From Syngnathus acus (lineage: Eukaryota > Chordata > Actinopteri > Syngnathiformes > Syngnathidae), in contig NC_051095.1 in the NCBI RefSeq assembly GCF_901709675.1, positions 12,477,956-12,541,955 of the forward strand: DNA of 64,000 nt, written 5' to 3'. The notes beneath the pieces were generated by a model. The model had not been told where the DNA came from, made no database searches, and worked only from the letters and a program-made list of their open reading frames with translations. The position numbers were made by a program, and so were the translations under genes. This document shows, piece after piece, positions 1 to 13,259 of this stretch (positions within the stretch are counted from its first letter, which is position 1; every line of letters starts with the position of its first letter).

Positions 1-515
1 ATATTTTGCAAAGAAGCCATTGTCCACCCATAAAGTGTCTTCAGGGAATGAGTTGTGAGAAACATCATCACCATCTTCTGGCACATTTGACCTTACCAGA
101 GGTTGACCCGGGGTCATCCGCGGGTCAGCATTATTGTCGTTAGCAACAGAAATGCTCTTTTTCACACAGACCTCCCAGGTCTCAACCCTGTGTCCGTAAT
201 AAAATGTACGTATATTACCCGGAATGCATCTTATGTCTTGCTTTACAGATACCACTGAACTTTGTAATCACCGCTCGGGTGTTGGCCTTATGGAAAAAGA
301 AAAAAAAAACCTGTTTGCGAATATGGAAACTGGGACATGGTCTGTTACACTGTATATTGTGTTGAAATGTGCTTCTTTCATATATTAAAGGATTTATATC
401 ATAAGACCTACTTTGTCGTTTTTTTTAGCACACCCATGAAGGAACGACTACGCTTTGTGCTTCACTAGTTCGCTGGTTTTGCACTCTAAATTAACTAGCC
501 ACACTGTAGGCCCTA

Positions 516-864
516 CAGAGTGTCAAACTCATTTTTTTCGCGGGCCGCATAGTAGTCATAGCTTCTTTCGGAGGGCCATTATGACTGTCAACCCAAATAA
601 ATGTATGAGCACCTCATATTATATAGAGTAAAAGCTACAAAACAAACTGACAAATAACTCGTTTTCAAATCAGACGAGTAAAAACTGGTCAAATATTTCA
701 AAAAACAGATATTATTAAAAGTGAAGACAATTTGCAATTCTATTCTAGACATTCTAGATTCTTCTAATGACACACGAATTTGATGCACAATTTGTCTTCG
801 CGGGCCACATAAAATGATGTGGCGGGCCGTATCTGGCCCCCGGGCCTTGAGTTTGACACCTGTG
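516..864. mobile_element. hAT-like non-autonomous DNA transposon, copy 1
   Basis: About 350 bp flanked by inverted termini: CAGAGTGTCAAACTCA at the left and the complement of CACAGGTGTCAAACTCA at the right, with GCGGGCCGCAT/GCGGGCCGTAT just inside. The same element occurs at 36693-37058 and 54665-55002. Flanking duplications are not clean here (CTGTAGG appears on both sides but offset). It has no ORF, so it would have depended on a transposase elsewhere. Confidence 0.75.
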
Positions 865-870
865 CTGTAG

Positions 871-1475
871 GGTATACCTGACCAATCATGATTGGTTACA
901 AGTATTGGCACCAGATTCTTTTACTCCGCAACTTTAGCCGTACGCGTTCCATTTCTAATATCAAATACAATGGAGCACAATACATACCGAACTTTTGTCC
1001 CCTTAATTGTAATTGAAGAAAAAATCAGCTCCAGGGTCAAATTGTCACCATATAAAACCTTCATTCAAAGGCATTTTATTTGAATATTTTAATTTTTGTC
1101 CAAAAGGGTATTGTCGAATTTCACTATCAGAATCGCCTGCACCCTTAATAATATCGCATCACTTACGTTTTTTTTAAAAAAAATGAGCTTTTGCTCAACA
1201 TTTGGATGTAAAAAAATACACAGAAGTAAGAAAGGTTATTTCTATCTGTGGTAAAACATTGATCTTATAAATCCATACATATACAAAATGGCAATGACTA
1301 CAAAGTATGGATTGTTCAATGATAAGAAAATATAAGTGGAAAGATAATTTTGGGAATCTCTACACCGGTTTATCATTTCAAAGTGGACTGCGGTGATCCA
1401 CCATGAGGAATTTCTACAAAGGTGTGGTGGAGAGCCCCCTGAGTATTGGGAAGGCACTGCAGTGTGGTGACTGTT
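871..1475. other. Non-coding, no recognised feature
   Basis: A+T-rich unique-looking DNA. Short open frames here have no recognisable protein features. Confidence 0.6.
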
Positions 1476-2108
1476 TGAAAAGATGACTTTGCTTTGAAGC
1501 CCTACTATGACACTTAACCAATAACCCTAAGCCCTTACCCTAACTGCTAACCTCCAACCCTTCTTTGAACCCTAATTTGAAACCCTACTTTGAAACCCTA
1601 CCCCTAGTTTGAAACCTTAACCCTAATTTCCAACCCTTTTGTGATACCCAAACCTTAGTTTAAAACCCTACTTCAAAATCCTAAACCTAGTTTCAAAAGA
1701 TGACTTTAGTTTGAAGATCTACAACGACCCTAAACTCTAACCTAATGCCAACCCTAAACCCACCCCCTTACAACCCTAACCCTTACTAATAACCCTTAAC
1801 CTGAACCCTACTCCCTTACCCTAACCCTAAACCCCAACCCCTTTTGAACACTAGCCCGTAATCCTAACCACTAGCCCCTAACCCTAGTTTGAAACCCCAA
1901 CATGGATTTGAAGCCTTACTCTCAAAACCATAACCCTAGTTTGAAACCTTAACCCTAGATTTAAACCCTACTATGAAACCGAAATGTCAGTTGAAAACCC
2001 TACTTTGAAACCCTAACTCAAAAAGATGACTTTAATTTGAAGCCCTACTATGACACTTAACCATCAACCCCAACACGAACCCTAGTTTAAAACCCTACCT
2101 TGAGTTTG
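1476..2108. repeat. Degenerate CCCTAA-rich tandem array (telomere-like minisatellite)
   Basis: Dozens of CCCTAA, CCCTAC and AACCCT words are mixed with a GTTTGAAACCCTA module. A longer unit beginning AAAAGATGACTTT recurs at about 1479, 1695 and 2021, and two of these continue GAAGCCCTACTATGACACTT, showing a higher-order repeat. Runs of perfect CCCTAA never exceed two or three units, so this is not a functional telomere. It abuts a LINE 3' end. Confidence 0.8.
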
Positions 2109-2500
2109 ATGAATGCAACAAAACGGACTGTGGGGGAGTCGACCTCCCACCATCACAGACATTCCATCAGCAGGAAACGAAATAGGGCTCAGCATCATCA
2201 GGGACTCCAACCAACTCACACACACCCTCTTTGATCCCCTCCCCTCAGGTAGGAGGCTACAAAGCATCGACTGTAGGACCACCAGGGGCGATCCAATTCT
2301 GCCTGGAAATTGTTCAACTGCTGAACTCCCAACAATGATCTGCAGTACTGGTATGCATGCCCCCAGAGCCTACACTTCATCCCTGCAAAATGAACAGTTT
2401 TATGAAATATTAAATATTTTTCTCCTGATGATTAAGCCTTCATTAAAGTGTTCGAATTGAAGGGGCCCCAAAATAAAATTCTTTTTCTTTGTCTTTTGAT
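2109..2500 (+). mobile_element. LINE 3' end relic (reverse transcriptase ORF C-terminus plus 3' tail)
   Basis: The plus-strand frame 2113-2460 contains HTLFDPLPSGRRLQSI followed by DCRTTR, matching the LPSGRRYRS...RTxR motif near the C-terminus of CR1/L2-type LINE proteins in fish. After it comes a non-coding tail with AATAAAATTCTTTTTCTTT, typical of a LINE 3' terminus. 5' truncated; no catalytic domain is left. Confidence 0.65.
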
Positions 2501-5500
2501 TATAAATATCCATCCCCCAGCCTCAGTTATGACCCATGTTTCCCTTGCCTGTGCCTTGCACTCTTAAATGGGCTGCTTTAGCAAATCGGTTATGATGTCA
2601 CTAACCCTGCCTTTTTTGGGTTGTGATGCCACTAACTCCGCCCTTACTCCACCCTCATAATTTTGAACTCATCCCCCGCCAAACTTTTAACACAAACAAA
2701 TGTGCAGGTGTGGCAGGAGATCAACACCTTCTTTCTCCTCCCTACACCTGAGCCATAGCAAGGTCTGCAGTTCAACTTTATTAATGCAATGCATATGTCC
2801 AAACAACTCAAAAAACATCTATTAGTTTGTGGAAATCATATAACTGACTGACTACTTGAGCAATCTGGGACAATACAAATGGGGATTAGCAGGACATCTT
2901 TTACTTGCCTTGGGACCGATCCCAACTCCATCTGGAATATAACCCTGATCAAGTAAGTCTATTTTTGGAGTTATTTCCTTCAGTGTGTGTATACTGTGGC
3001 CTTCCATGAGTCATGAGCTTTGCAGCTGAGAACCTAGTTGATGTAACATCCATGCTAGCTGGAGAGCCTGTCACAGTGTGCATGCAAGCAAGCCTCCGTG
3101 GAGCGGGGTGCTACTTGCTGCTGCCAGCACATGCCGTGGAGGAGATATTCGGAGGAGTGGACCTCCAGTGAGGGGAGTGCATGTGTCAATAAGGTGCTGA
3201 CAGCAAAGATTCAACATGAACAGAATGTGAAACGGGTGTAGCAAAAGCATGAATAAAGGTGAAACAGGTGAGCCTTGGCCATGGCTACCAAAATCCACTC
3301 ACAAAATGCCACCTTCCTGGTGGAGCCTGTAATTCTACAACAAGTGTTTTGATAAAATTGTAGGGCTCCCAGAGGATGCTTATTGTCGTTGCTGCAAAGC
3401 CCATGCCAAGGCTCCTTTAACAAGCGAGTGCACCCTGTAGTGAGAGGTGAAAGTACCTGGCCGAGAGCCAATCATAAAGAGAAGAAAGTACAGCAAAAGT
3501 TGAAGATGAGGAGCGACGTAGCGAGGAGCCTTAAAATCCTTAAAAATGATTTGGGGGAATTTGTCATTTATTCTTTCATAGGTTCACATTTCATCTTGCA
3601 GTAAAAACCTTACACTGAAATTATCAATCGTGCCCCCAATATCAATAAGAAATAACTGAGTTGATCATTTTTGCCATGATTGTGCAGTTCTACCAATGAT
3701 TGTCATTGTCTTTAATCACGATAGGATTTGAAAAGATTCTTAGTGTCAACATTTGATATAGCCAATCGGTAGTGTGTTATCGACATAAAACAGTGATCAA
3801 AAAAGATTGTTCACTACCAAAAATGTCCACTGTTGGGAACAATTGGAAGGGCAACGCTTCTCTTGCATTATTGAATTTAACTTATGACGTCTTAAGTTAG
3901 CCAACAGAGGGAGACAAATGATGACCCAGGCGCTTTCCAGTCTTAGTTAGGAAAGAAAAAAAGTGAGTCGGCAGACTCCAGCAGAATGTGACGTGTGCTT
4001 GCCATTGGCGGCCCAGGATCGTGAGTCGGGCCCCGTCCTTTTGAAAAGTTCCCATCAAAGAAAACAATGACCAATGCATTAAGATGCTATTTGAGACTTA
4101 GCCTCAAAAGAAAAAGGCCATCAGAGCTCAGGAGGGTCTGTCTGACAGTAGAACAACAAACTATCATCATCTAATATTGATGGTCCTGTGGCCCTAATGT
4201 TGTGGTTTCCGTCTTCGGGATTATTCATAATCTAAAATGCGCCTGATAATTTATAGATTTGATGGCGTACCTGCGAACATAAACCAGGCTATTTTATGGC
4301 TGCAGAGACAGCAGCTTCCATTCAGATTGCTCCTGTTTGATTTGATTTGGGCAGACTATCTCTTTGGACATTATCTGTCCAATAAATATGCCTTGGCCTG
4401 TTTTGTTTATGTAATGTGAGTGTGTGTGTCTGTGTGTGTGTGTGTCTGTGTGTGTGTGTGTGTGTCTGTGCTCAAGGAAGCATCGAGGGCTGTTCCAAAC
4501 CGCCTAATTTAATAATGTTTATTAGCTGCAGCATGATATCACTGCTACTCCATTTTCTTACCTTTTCAGCAAACTAATCAATTTATCCGCCATATATCTT
4601 TTGTTTTATTGCCTGGTGCGCCTGTTGGTGTTTTCGCTTCCCCACTCCCTCCAATAAACCAATCTGACGCCGATCGTTGTCTGTAATCTAATATGCTTAA
4701 ATTCGAAGCCTTTTATTTATGATTTTTCTTATCAAAAGGCTATGCCCTGTTTATGATTAGATACTGGTGAAATCCAGAGCTGTCTCTTCTTCCTTGTGGG
4801 TATTATTTAAGGTTGATTTCATCTTTTTACCAGCTCCTCTGTCTTGTGGTTGAATGAGCATGCCGATGATGCTTTAACATTGTCGCACGTATAGATCCCA
4901 ATCTCCAATACATTTTTATCAAAGATAATGTCGCTTCGAAGGTGATGACGGGAATGGTGCGAATGGAACATTGCAATCGTTCATTGCAAAATATAGGATA
5001 TCATTGACTGACTTTGACTAATATGTGTAGTGATTCAGCAATCCCCCTTGTAGTTTTCAGTGCTTTTTCCAACACTCCAAAGGGAGTCGACACAAATTTT
5101 AGGGAGGAGGCGGGCAACATACTCGTGTTGAATGTAAATACAACAAGTAATAAAAGAATCACGACCACAACATAATTTGCAGTAATATTAACCATGCATT
5201 GCTTTACATTTGGACCTATTTCAGGTTCCCATGCAAAAGAACATTTCCATTGTTGTAAAGACACAATCTCGAACTTCAAACTCTAGACTCTGGGATTGGT
5301 TGTGACAAGTAGCCGCGAAAGAATGCAACCACTGACAGATAATGAGAAAAGTCCCAGTGGGCATCCACGAGGAGAAGCTCACTCTAGCCCCAAGATAAGG
5401 TCATTATCAATTTCTTTTACCGATGCACCCGGTTTGGGCTGAGCTGTTAAAGGCTTCCATTCAACAGCCGGTGATGTCACATCTGCGTCATCCAACTTTG

Positions 5501-6930
5501 GGGAACAGACATCACATGACATCACTAAGCTTGTCAGCCTCTTCATGTGCTTTCCACACATGTGCTTTGAGAAAATACCTGTCCTCTTGATCTCTACTGT
5601 GTTGTTATGTTGCTGTAAAAATGTCCTTTGGGCGGTAGGGCTCATAGATTTGCAAAGTTCAAGTTGCTTTTTCATCACATGAGCAAAAAGGTGCATATAA
5701 CCTAAATCAACAAAGGGGCAATTTGAATCATTGAATTTTTCATCATTGCTACTTGGGGGCCACATTGGACCACACACTTCCAAAACAGTTGTATAACAAA
5801 AATGCTGTATCAAATATGAAAACAATATGTGCATCTATGCAAAATGTGTGCTTTAATAAAGTTCATCTCATAATACAGTACATTTCTCTATGCATGTATG
5901 GAACGGTCCTAACCCAACAACAACAAAAACTCGCCAGCGCAAAGATAAAATAATCTTTATTGCCCCAAATGGGAAATTAGATTTTCATGGTTTTGCCATA
6001 ATCATTTTGTCCTGATACCAAGACAAAATAATATCTGACTGATTTAACCCGTATATTCTGCTCCTAACAGGCCTTATTGGTTGCAGGCCCAATTGGATGA
6101 GACGTCACAATTATATGGCAAAACTGTGATCGAATCAGAGTCCAATTTAATCCATGGCAGGAAGGATTATGGCCCGGTGAGAAGACTCTCAGCATCGCTC
6201 TCAATCTGCCAGCGATTCAGTGTGAGGAGAGCGCCTTGGGGTTGAGTCGAAGCAGGAACCGAATCCGGACAGGTCGTAATTCACCAGAGTGCCCGTACTT
6301 TCCAGACGCAATCACAGCACAGCTAATTGTGTGTCAGCCATTTTAGTCCAGTTTTTATCTACGCTGCGTATTGACGTAATGCTTGGATGGTGTTTGACTG
6401 AAGGACCTAAACCATTTTGCATATGTGCACTTTTATGGAAGATGCCACTGCAGTCGCAGCCTCTCTTAGGGGGTTGGTTGAATTAGTTCTACAAAATGAT
6501 GACTGATTCCCACACTGCATAGAAACCTCAAAGCAACCATACCCTTCTTTTAATTTGCTTCAGTAGGATGGACAGTGCGTAATCTCTGCATTTGTAGACA
6601 TTTTGCTCCCTCGCAGCCTTAATAACTGCTAATTTGATGCCATTTACTTACATTTCTCAATGATGAATTGCCTTCTTATCCAAAACTCCCCTCTGTGTGA
6701 TAAAGTATTCCCTTAAATAACCCGAATGGAAGGCATTGAATAGCCGCCTGACTACATTCTTCAAATGTCATGATCATTTGTGATAATGCTGCAATCCAGT
6801 CTAATTTACAGGGTAACTTGTATCCAGCTTCTTTCCCTCTTGTCAAATTCAAATTTTTTACCATCATGTCCCTACTTTATTCTTTATGGTCATTAAAAAA
6901 AAGCAAATAACTCAAGCAAACATAAAACGT
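2501..6930. other. Non-coding stretch left of the Tc1 relic
   Basis: Mostly unique A+T-rich sequence. It holds a TG microsatellite (4419-4470) and a LINE-tail-like piece near 5946-5985 (complement of CCCATTTGGGGCAATAAAG). The block 4480-4960 is repeat-free and could be regulatory. No gene is recognised. Confidence 0.55.
4419..4470. repeat. (TG)n microsatellite
   Basis: TG dinucleotide run interrupted by TC. Confidence 0.9.
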
Positions 6931-6934
6931 CTTT

Positions 6935-7605
6935 ATCCACAAATTGAGAAAGCACGGAACTGTGGTGAAGCATTCCACTAATGTCTGGCATGCAGAAATT
7001 ACACCAAGAGCACCAGCAGAATACTGGACAGCATCTCGAGAACTGTCTCCAAGCTGAAAACTACCGCTGACTGAAAAGAACATCAGCCTTGCCTTTTTTT
7101 TTTTTTTTTTTTTTGCAAAAATAATCACAAACACATATGAATGATTCCCAGGACTTTTGTGGGAATATTCTATGGCCTCATGACGTTTGGCGTCATTGTA
7201 ACACAGCATCAAATTGTGGTAGCGGTGTGATGGTTTGGGGCTGCTTTGCTAATCCAGGACCTGGATGAATTGCTTTGATTGATGGCGCCATGAATTCTAC
7301 TCTTTACTAGAAAAGAGGAGGGAAGAAGGTTTGGCCATCAGTTTGTGACTTGAAGCATACTTGGGTTCTGCAGCAGGACTACCATCCAAGACATGCTTGC
7401 AAGTCAACTTCTGAAAGGCTTACAAAAAGGTTTTGGAGTGGCAAAGTCAAAGTCTGGACTTGAATCTGAATGAAATGCTGTTACGTGACCTTAAAAAAAG
7501 TTTTTACTGATTTAAAGCAATTCTGCAAAAGAGTTGTCCAAAATGTCTCCACTGAGATATGAAATACTTATTGGCAATTATAGGAACGCTGCTGCTGAGA
7601 GTGGC
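6935..7605 (+). pseudogene. Tc1/mariner transposase relic
   Basis: The plus strand carries a decayed Tc1-like transposase. SGVMVWGCFANPGPG is readable from 7221, a TGA interrupts at 7266, then LIDGAMNSTLY, and WVLQQDYHPRHA from 7362 holds the second catalytic Asp (7377-7379). The usual SPDLNPIE block is eroded. N-terminal scraps (TASREL, LPLTEKNI) are visible at 6980-7085 and are cut by a 20-T run at 7097. Multiple stops and frame changes make it dead. No terminal inverted repeats were found. Confidence 0.82.
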
Positions 7606-7639
7606 CCAACCAGTTATTAGGTTTGTTAGTACTTCAACA

Positions 7640-10600
7640 TGCAGCACTGTGTAGCTCTTAATATTTTTTTTCATCCATCCACCACTTAATAAATAAAACC
7701 ACCATTTGAAAACAGCATGTTTATTTTGACTTGGGTTATTTTGCTACCATTGCCAGTAATGAGGGGAAAAGTTGTCGCTGCCACTGATGCACTTCAGTGT
7801 GTTGTACAGCGTTCCTGGTGATTTAAAGGCAGACAAAAGATGTGCTACTTTGTCTCACACAACACAGGCCTCAGCTCGTAACGTGCGTGCCACACTTCCT
7901 CGCCAGCTTCTTAAATCAGTCTTTATGTCTTCCAGTGCCGACAAATTAAACTGTAAAAGCTTTTTAAAGGCCTGGAATGGTGTTAATGAACAGGTAATGA
8001 TCATGTTGCCGGGATATTTATTGATCATGTCTACCGTGAAGGAATCAACTAATGGCGCTGTGACAATAGCTAAATGTGAGGCTGTAAAAATCCCGACACA
8101 TGTCGTGCACCAATGAAGTTTATATTGCATCAAATGGGGCTTGTAATACTCTGATGCGTATAACCCCATCAACCCCGAATGTGTTCATGCTGGCTTGCAT
8201 AACATTACCAATAATTGAGACGAGTACAAGTCACTCTTTTCATGCTTAAAAAAATATATATACTGTTTGAAGTGATGAGGAAGGAGTGTGTCTACAAAAC
8301 TCACATCACCAGACTCTTCATATTGGAAACAATGCACTTCACTAATGGCTCACAATTTGCTTACAGTGCTTTCTTTTTGTAGTCATTTAATTTAATTAAC
8401 TGTCATCTGTCTTTTTCATTATGGTCTTCTTTGTTAGGTCTGTCTGAAGTCAAATTCCTTGTTTGGCACGCTCAAACATGGCCAATAAAAATTCTTGAAA
8501 TCTTGAAATAAGAACTGTCAGTGGAATACGTGGAAGGAAGGTCATGAGTTAAGAAAGACACTATTAGTTGAATTTGCATGGCAAAACATGCTGTGGAAGA
8601 ATTGACATGAAGTGGCAATAATCCAATATCCAAAATGTCGGGCCAAAATTTTATAATTCACATTTTGATGAATTTCATAGTTTTTCAAAAATCCACACTT
8701 TTGTTCAGTCCTGATGTGTGGGCATTATTTTTACAAATTATTGACCACTCTAAAGTCTTAAACAAATTGCTCTTTTTCATGATGCAAAGTTTCTTCAACT
8801 TGCCATTTTGAGGGTCTCCTAAAAAGTGATGATTTTGGAGATAAGAGGATTCCGCCCCATATGTTTGCAAAAAGTGGCTGGATAGATTCCAGCTCACCAA
8901 AGACGCCAATGAGAACCACCATGGATGTGAAAATATAAGTGGAAATATTTGTCAATGTAAATTGCATGTTTTTTTTAATGGATACATTCTTCCGTAATGC
9001 CTCACAGTAGAAAGTGACAAATGAAATCACAAATGATCCTCCGTAGGCTCCCCTTAACTCTTGAGTCGAGTCGTCAAATGTTCACTTTGCTTCCATCCCC
9101 ATCTGTGTCTAATAAGAGCACTTGCATGAGATGTCAAAACAGCTCTTGTCTCTGCTCCATTTATAGTCCATGTACAAGTATGACTGTGACATATAGCTCA
9201 TTATATAGACTTTTTCACCTGTCAAAGCGTTTTACATCACTTTTCGTTACTCCCTGATCATCATTTCAGCTGGAAATTATCGCTTTGAAGTAAGCGATGG
9301 AGTAGAACGTGAGTCGAGTAGGAATTTTTCAAATCACCTCACAAAACAGCTGCTCAACTGGGAATTTGACTACATTTACATGTTAAATAATGACCCGAGG
9401 CAAAAGTTAGACAGGATCAGAATACCGTTGTCATTTTTCTCACGTCGCATGGCACTTGGGTGACGAAGCGCACAGAAAACACAAAACGCATTCTTGGCTT
9501 TGTGTCAGCAGCTGTCGTGCACTATTTGACCTGCTCGCTGCACATTTTTACATGGCTCTTCCATGCCAGCGATGCCACAACTTGTATATAGAAAGCAGAG
9601 CTGTATTTTAGTGGCCTTAATCAAGATTTTATATGTACCTCCAAAAACCCACTGCCGCTATATCATGCACACTGCTCATAAATAGATGAACACAAACTAG
9701 TTAGCATTATCTTATTTTGTCAATGGAAATGCTCCAGTTCAAAGCGTCATTTAGTGAGTAAAAAAGTGGTCTAAAATCATGTAGAATAGCTCTCGCAATG
9801 TATCAAGAAATACAGCGCAAACCCATCCACTTTGACATTTTAATTTTCTAATCTAAACCGAATGCCTCGATTCGGTCTAATTTACTATTCCCGAAGGAAA
9901 ACTTGTCTGGTGGACAGGATGAAAAAGGTGCCATTTTACAAACAACAAATGCAATTAAAAACAACCTAGACATCTTGATGCACTTTTAAACAAATAAACG
10001 AAGAAATACTTGAACTTTTTGTGGCATTGTGCAAATTTAGAAGTGTTTATCACTTCAGGGACAAACAAATTTAAGATAATATAGTTAAGTTAATAAACAA
10101 AAGGGACAAGACAACCCTCACATAAAAAGGCAATGAATAGAAGTACTTCAGTAAGTTAAACATATCAAATTAATTGGTAATAAAATGGTAGTAAAAAAGA
10201 ATGGCAACTCAGATCACCTCCTGGAAGAAACAAATTTCTCTCCATTGTGAAGCAGCTTGAACGGCAACAAGTCCAGACAAATTGAATGAACGTTCCTTAT
10301 GAAGATTAAACAGAGATTTATCGAAATCGAGTGGATTCTAGGAGAGACACATTGGAACATTCCCATAGGCGCAAATTCTGTTTTATGTTTGAATGTTGAA
10401 AGCAATCATGATGAGCGCATTACTGCTGTACAGTATATATATTAAAATATGCTAAGAACCCCTACAAAAATATTTCACCTTGGCACCGAATGGAAGAACA
10501 AGACAAAACAATCAGACTTAATTATTGAAGATAAATGTCCTTAAATAAAATAAATCAATGTCAAGCGTGCCGAACAGATCTACCACAAGTGGAAAATTCT

Positions 10601-12120
10601 CTTGACACAGCTGAACTAACAAACGTACCCGCAAGCAGGCCGTCTGAAGTGTACATGGTCAACAATCTAAATGACGTAGTAGTCATAAGTTATCCTTCTC
10701 GTGTCCTTACTGTTTGCCAAATTTAGTTTTTGATCTTCACGGCTGATCCGTGTGCTTAGTGTGTGTGTGTGCCTGTTAAACACATCGGCCAAAGCACTTA
10801 TCTCCTTGGCCTTCTTTTAGTGGCTTACAACAACAACCATGACTTTAATTGTAATGTTACTTGCTTTGTTTTTTGCCCATGAGTGTATTAAAGTTCCTGT
10901 GGAATGAAATTGTAGCGTTGTCAAAAAAAATTGTCTTTGGCCTCTATTTTTGTGATTATAGTGCCCAGAAACTAAACTGTTTTGAAGGAGAGCCTCCTCA
11001 CATGATTTGCTTGCTTTTGTGATTGCAATGTGATTCAGAGTTGAACAAGTGCAATACAAATGAAACAACAGAAAGAGAATGAGGGAGGGGCGGGGCGGCA
11101 CTTACTGACACTCTTGGCCTCAGCAGGAGACCTTTTCAGCAGGACAAACACCACAGTCACTATCTGCTCGTAAAAGCTAAAATATGTTTTTTTGCCCCAA
11201 ATTAAGTGTCAACATCAATGTGTAGATTGTGTTTGGGTATTGCCAAGAAATGTCATGTCACATTAGGGTTGATTTGCTAGGGAAGATAGCCCCAGGAGCT
11301 GCTCATCAATATACCTCTCTCACATTGTGCAACATTTTTTCTTCAAAATAGTGTTGAAACGGTCCTATTAAACTTTAGATAAAGAAAAGGCATTCTGGCT
11401 TGAACAAAGACTCGGCTTTATTTTTCTTCAGAAAACTCATCTTTGTTAGTATCTTGGTACATTTGTGACAGTTCTGTTCTGCCCCTGGCTTTTTCAATAT
11501 GAAATAAATCTGGATTTGACTGGAGACGAATTTGCTCGCATTTTAAGAGGCTGAAATGTAGTCGGTCGTTCGATGTGAATGTAAATTTAGCAACGGTTTT
11601 CATTACTTGGTTAGAAATTCTAGTAGTCAGTCGTCCCTCCCTCCCCTCCTCCCTGGAGATACCATTTTTTTCCACTACTATGACTCCTGGACTTTGGTGT
11701 ATGTGGATGTGCGAGTGTGTTGAATATGTTACACTTCACAGACGAGCTTACATCCTCTGTCATCACTCGATGTTTCTCACTTTTTTTGTGGCCGTGCTGA
11801 TTCTTTCGGTGCCTCGTCGCTGTGAAGAGGCATCTGATCAATATTCAATCTCAGTTTCTCTCCACATTACCATCTCATATTGAGGCGCTCAATTGCAGAG
11901 GAAACGCAGTGTTTGGACACACTGCATTTGTCAATCATAGGAAGGTACAAAATTCAGTAACACAAGCTGATCTGATAAGTTCTAGAAGTTAGCGATAATG
12001 CTGAAGTTATTATATTTATAATAACAGTGTTGATATCAAATAAAATCTCAGGTCAAGCAAGGCAAGATAAAATTAGATGATAGCAAAAGTCATTTGATTT
12101 GAGATAACACAGATATACAC
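7640..12120. other. Non-coding stretch, largely unique
   Basis: A LINE-tail-like sequence lies at 8460-8512 (CAATAAAAATTCTTGAAATCTTGAAAT pattern). Otherwise I see A+T-rich unique DNA without splice-bounded coding segments. The longest frames (7772-8116, 11575-11883) have no recognisable domain. Confidence 0.55.
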
Positions 12121-12124
12121 AAGA

Positions 12125-12290
12125 AACTAAGATAGCACCCATTCGTTGTTTTTACACGGCTTATCCTGATACCCTCGCTGAGTTTGGGTAGAAGGCAAAC
12201 TACACCCTGGACCGCTGACTGGTAGAAGCAACCATTCATACTCATGTTCACACCATCACTGAGTGGGAACGGAACCAAAGTTGCCCGCAG
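12125..12290 (-). mobile_element. V-SINE fragment, diverged
   Basis: Contains CGGCTTATCCTGATACC, GGCAAACTACACCCTGGACCG and an ACTCATGTTCACACC segment in the order of the 3' half of the V-SINE seen at 31440-31762, on the minus strand. Highly eroded. Confidence 0.6.
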
Positions 12291-12464
12291 CGAGTACTAC
12301 TGCCATTAGTGACAGACATTTGTGACGATGTCCATGTGAAAACAATTTCCCAAATTCTTCATTTGTCAAGACTGTTGGGTAGTGCTGACAATGACACTTT
12401 TCGAATTTCCAGAAACGACACAGAACTGCCAAAGTGACAAAATACGATTATCGATCTGCCTTTC

Positions 12465-12562
12465 GCCCAATGTCAGCTGGAATAGGCTCCAGCACATACA
12501 ACCCCCCCCCCCCCCCCCGTGATCCTGAACGGGATGAGCATGTTAAAACTGGATGGATGGAT
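12465..12562 (+). mobile_element. V-SINE 3' tail
   Basis: TCAGCTGGAATAGGCTCCAGCACA, a 16-base poly-C expansion (12502-12518), then GTGATCCTGAACGGGATGAGC and TGGATGGATGG: the 3' end and tail repeat of the V-SINE. Confidence 0.75.
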
Positions 12563-12989
12563 AGTTCCACGCTTTGTTTCAGACATCAGTGCATTGCGAC
12601 TGATGTGCTGATGTTAGTCACGCTAATCTAGTCGTGTTGTGTTTCCGTTTGTGTTCACTTTATTAAGATTGACCCTATTGACTGGCAGTCAGTACAAGGT
12701 GTACCCTGCATTTCAACCAGTAGCAGTAGACAATTGATGCTCAGCCCCTCATTTGACACATATTGATATTACTACTCAGATCCTGCACTTCAAGACAAAT
12801 AATTAGGTCAAAAACAGAGACAGTCAATGTGGAGTCGGGATAATAACATCACTGAACAGAAGCATAAGCAGAAAAACAGATGCACTCTATTGTTGCTGTC
12901 ACAGCATGTTTCTTTTCAAGTATTTCTTTAAAGCACATGGCATACAGCTAAAAAACAATTTTTTTTTTTTTCTATACAGGATTTTTATT

Positions 12990-13250
12990 TTCTTTGCGCT
13001 TGTTCCCATTACGGTCGGTTGGGTTGGGTGGGTGGTGGGGGGGCCTCGACTTGTCGAAAGACAATCACAGGTCACCTACTATCAACAACAACCCTTTTAC
13101 ATTTACTACATTCACACCTACACTGGAGTACCCATAGAAATGCAATGCAAGCACACAAAGATCATGAAAACTGCATGCAGAAAGACTGCAGCAGAGATTT
13201 GAACCTAGAACCTCTGAGCAGTGAGGCAGACATGCTTGTCATTACTTTAA
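12990..13250 (-). mobile_element. V-SINE copy with tRNA-like head, diverged
   Basis: The right end holds GATTTGAACCTAGAACCTCTGAGCAGTGAGGCAGACATGCTT in the order of the tRNA-like head of the family on the minus strand. TCACACCTACACTGGAGTACCC and AATCACAGGTCACCTACT belong to the body. Strongly mutated. Confidence 0.6.
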
Positions 13251-13259
13251 AAATGTACT

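Noticed and set aside
1476-2108. True telomere or chromosome end
   Set aside because: The array is too degenerate, mixed with non-telomeric modules, and flanked by ordinary unique sequence.
5379-5834. 151-codon minus-strand open frame
   Set aside because: No recognisable family, motif, signal peptide or clear splice sites. It is the length expected now and then by chance in 64 kb.
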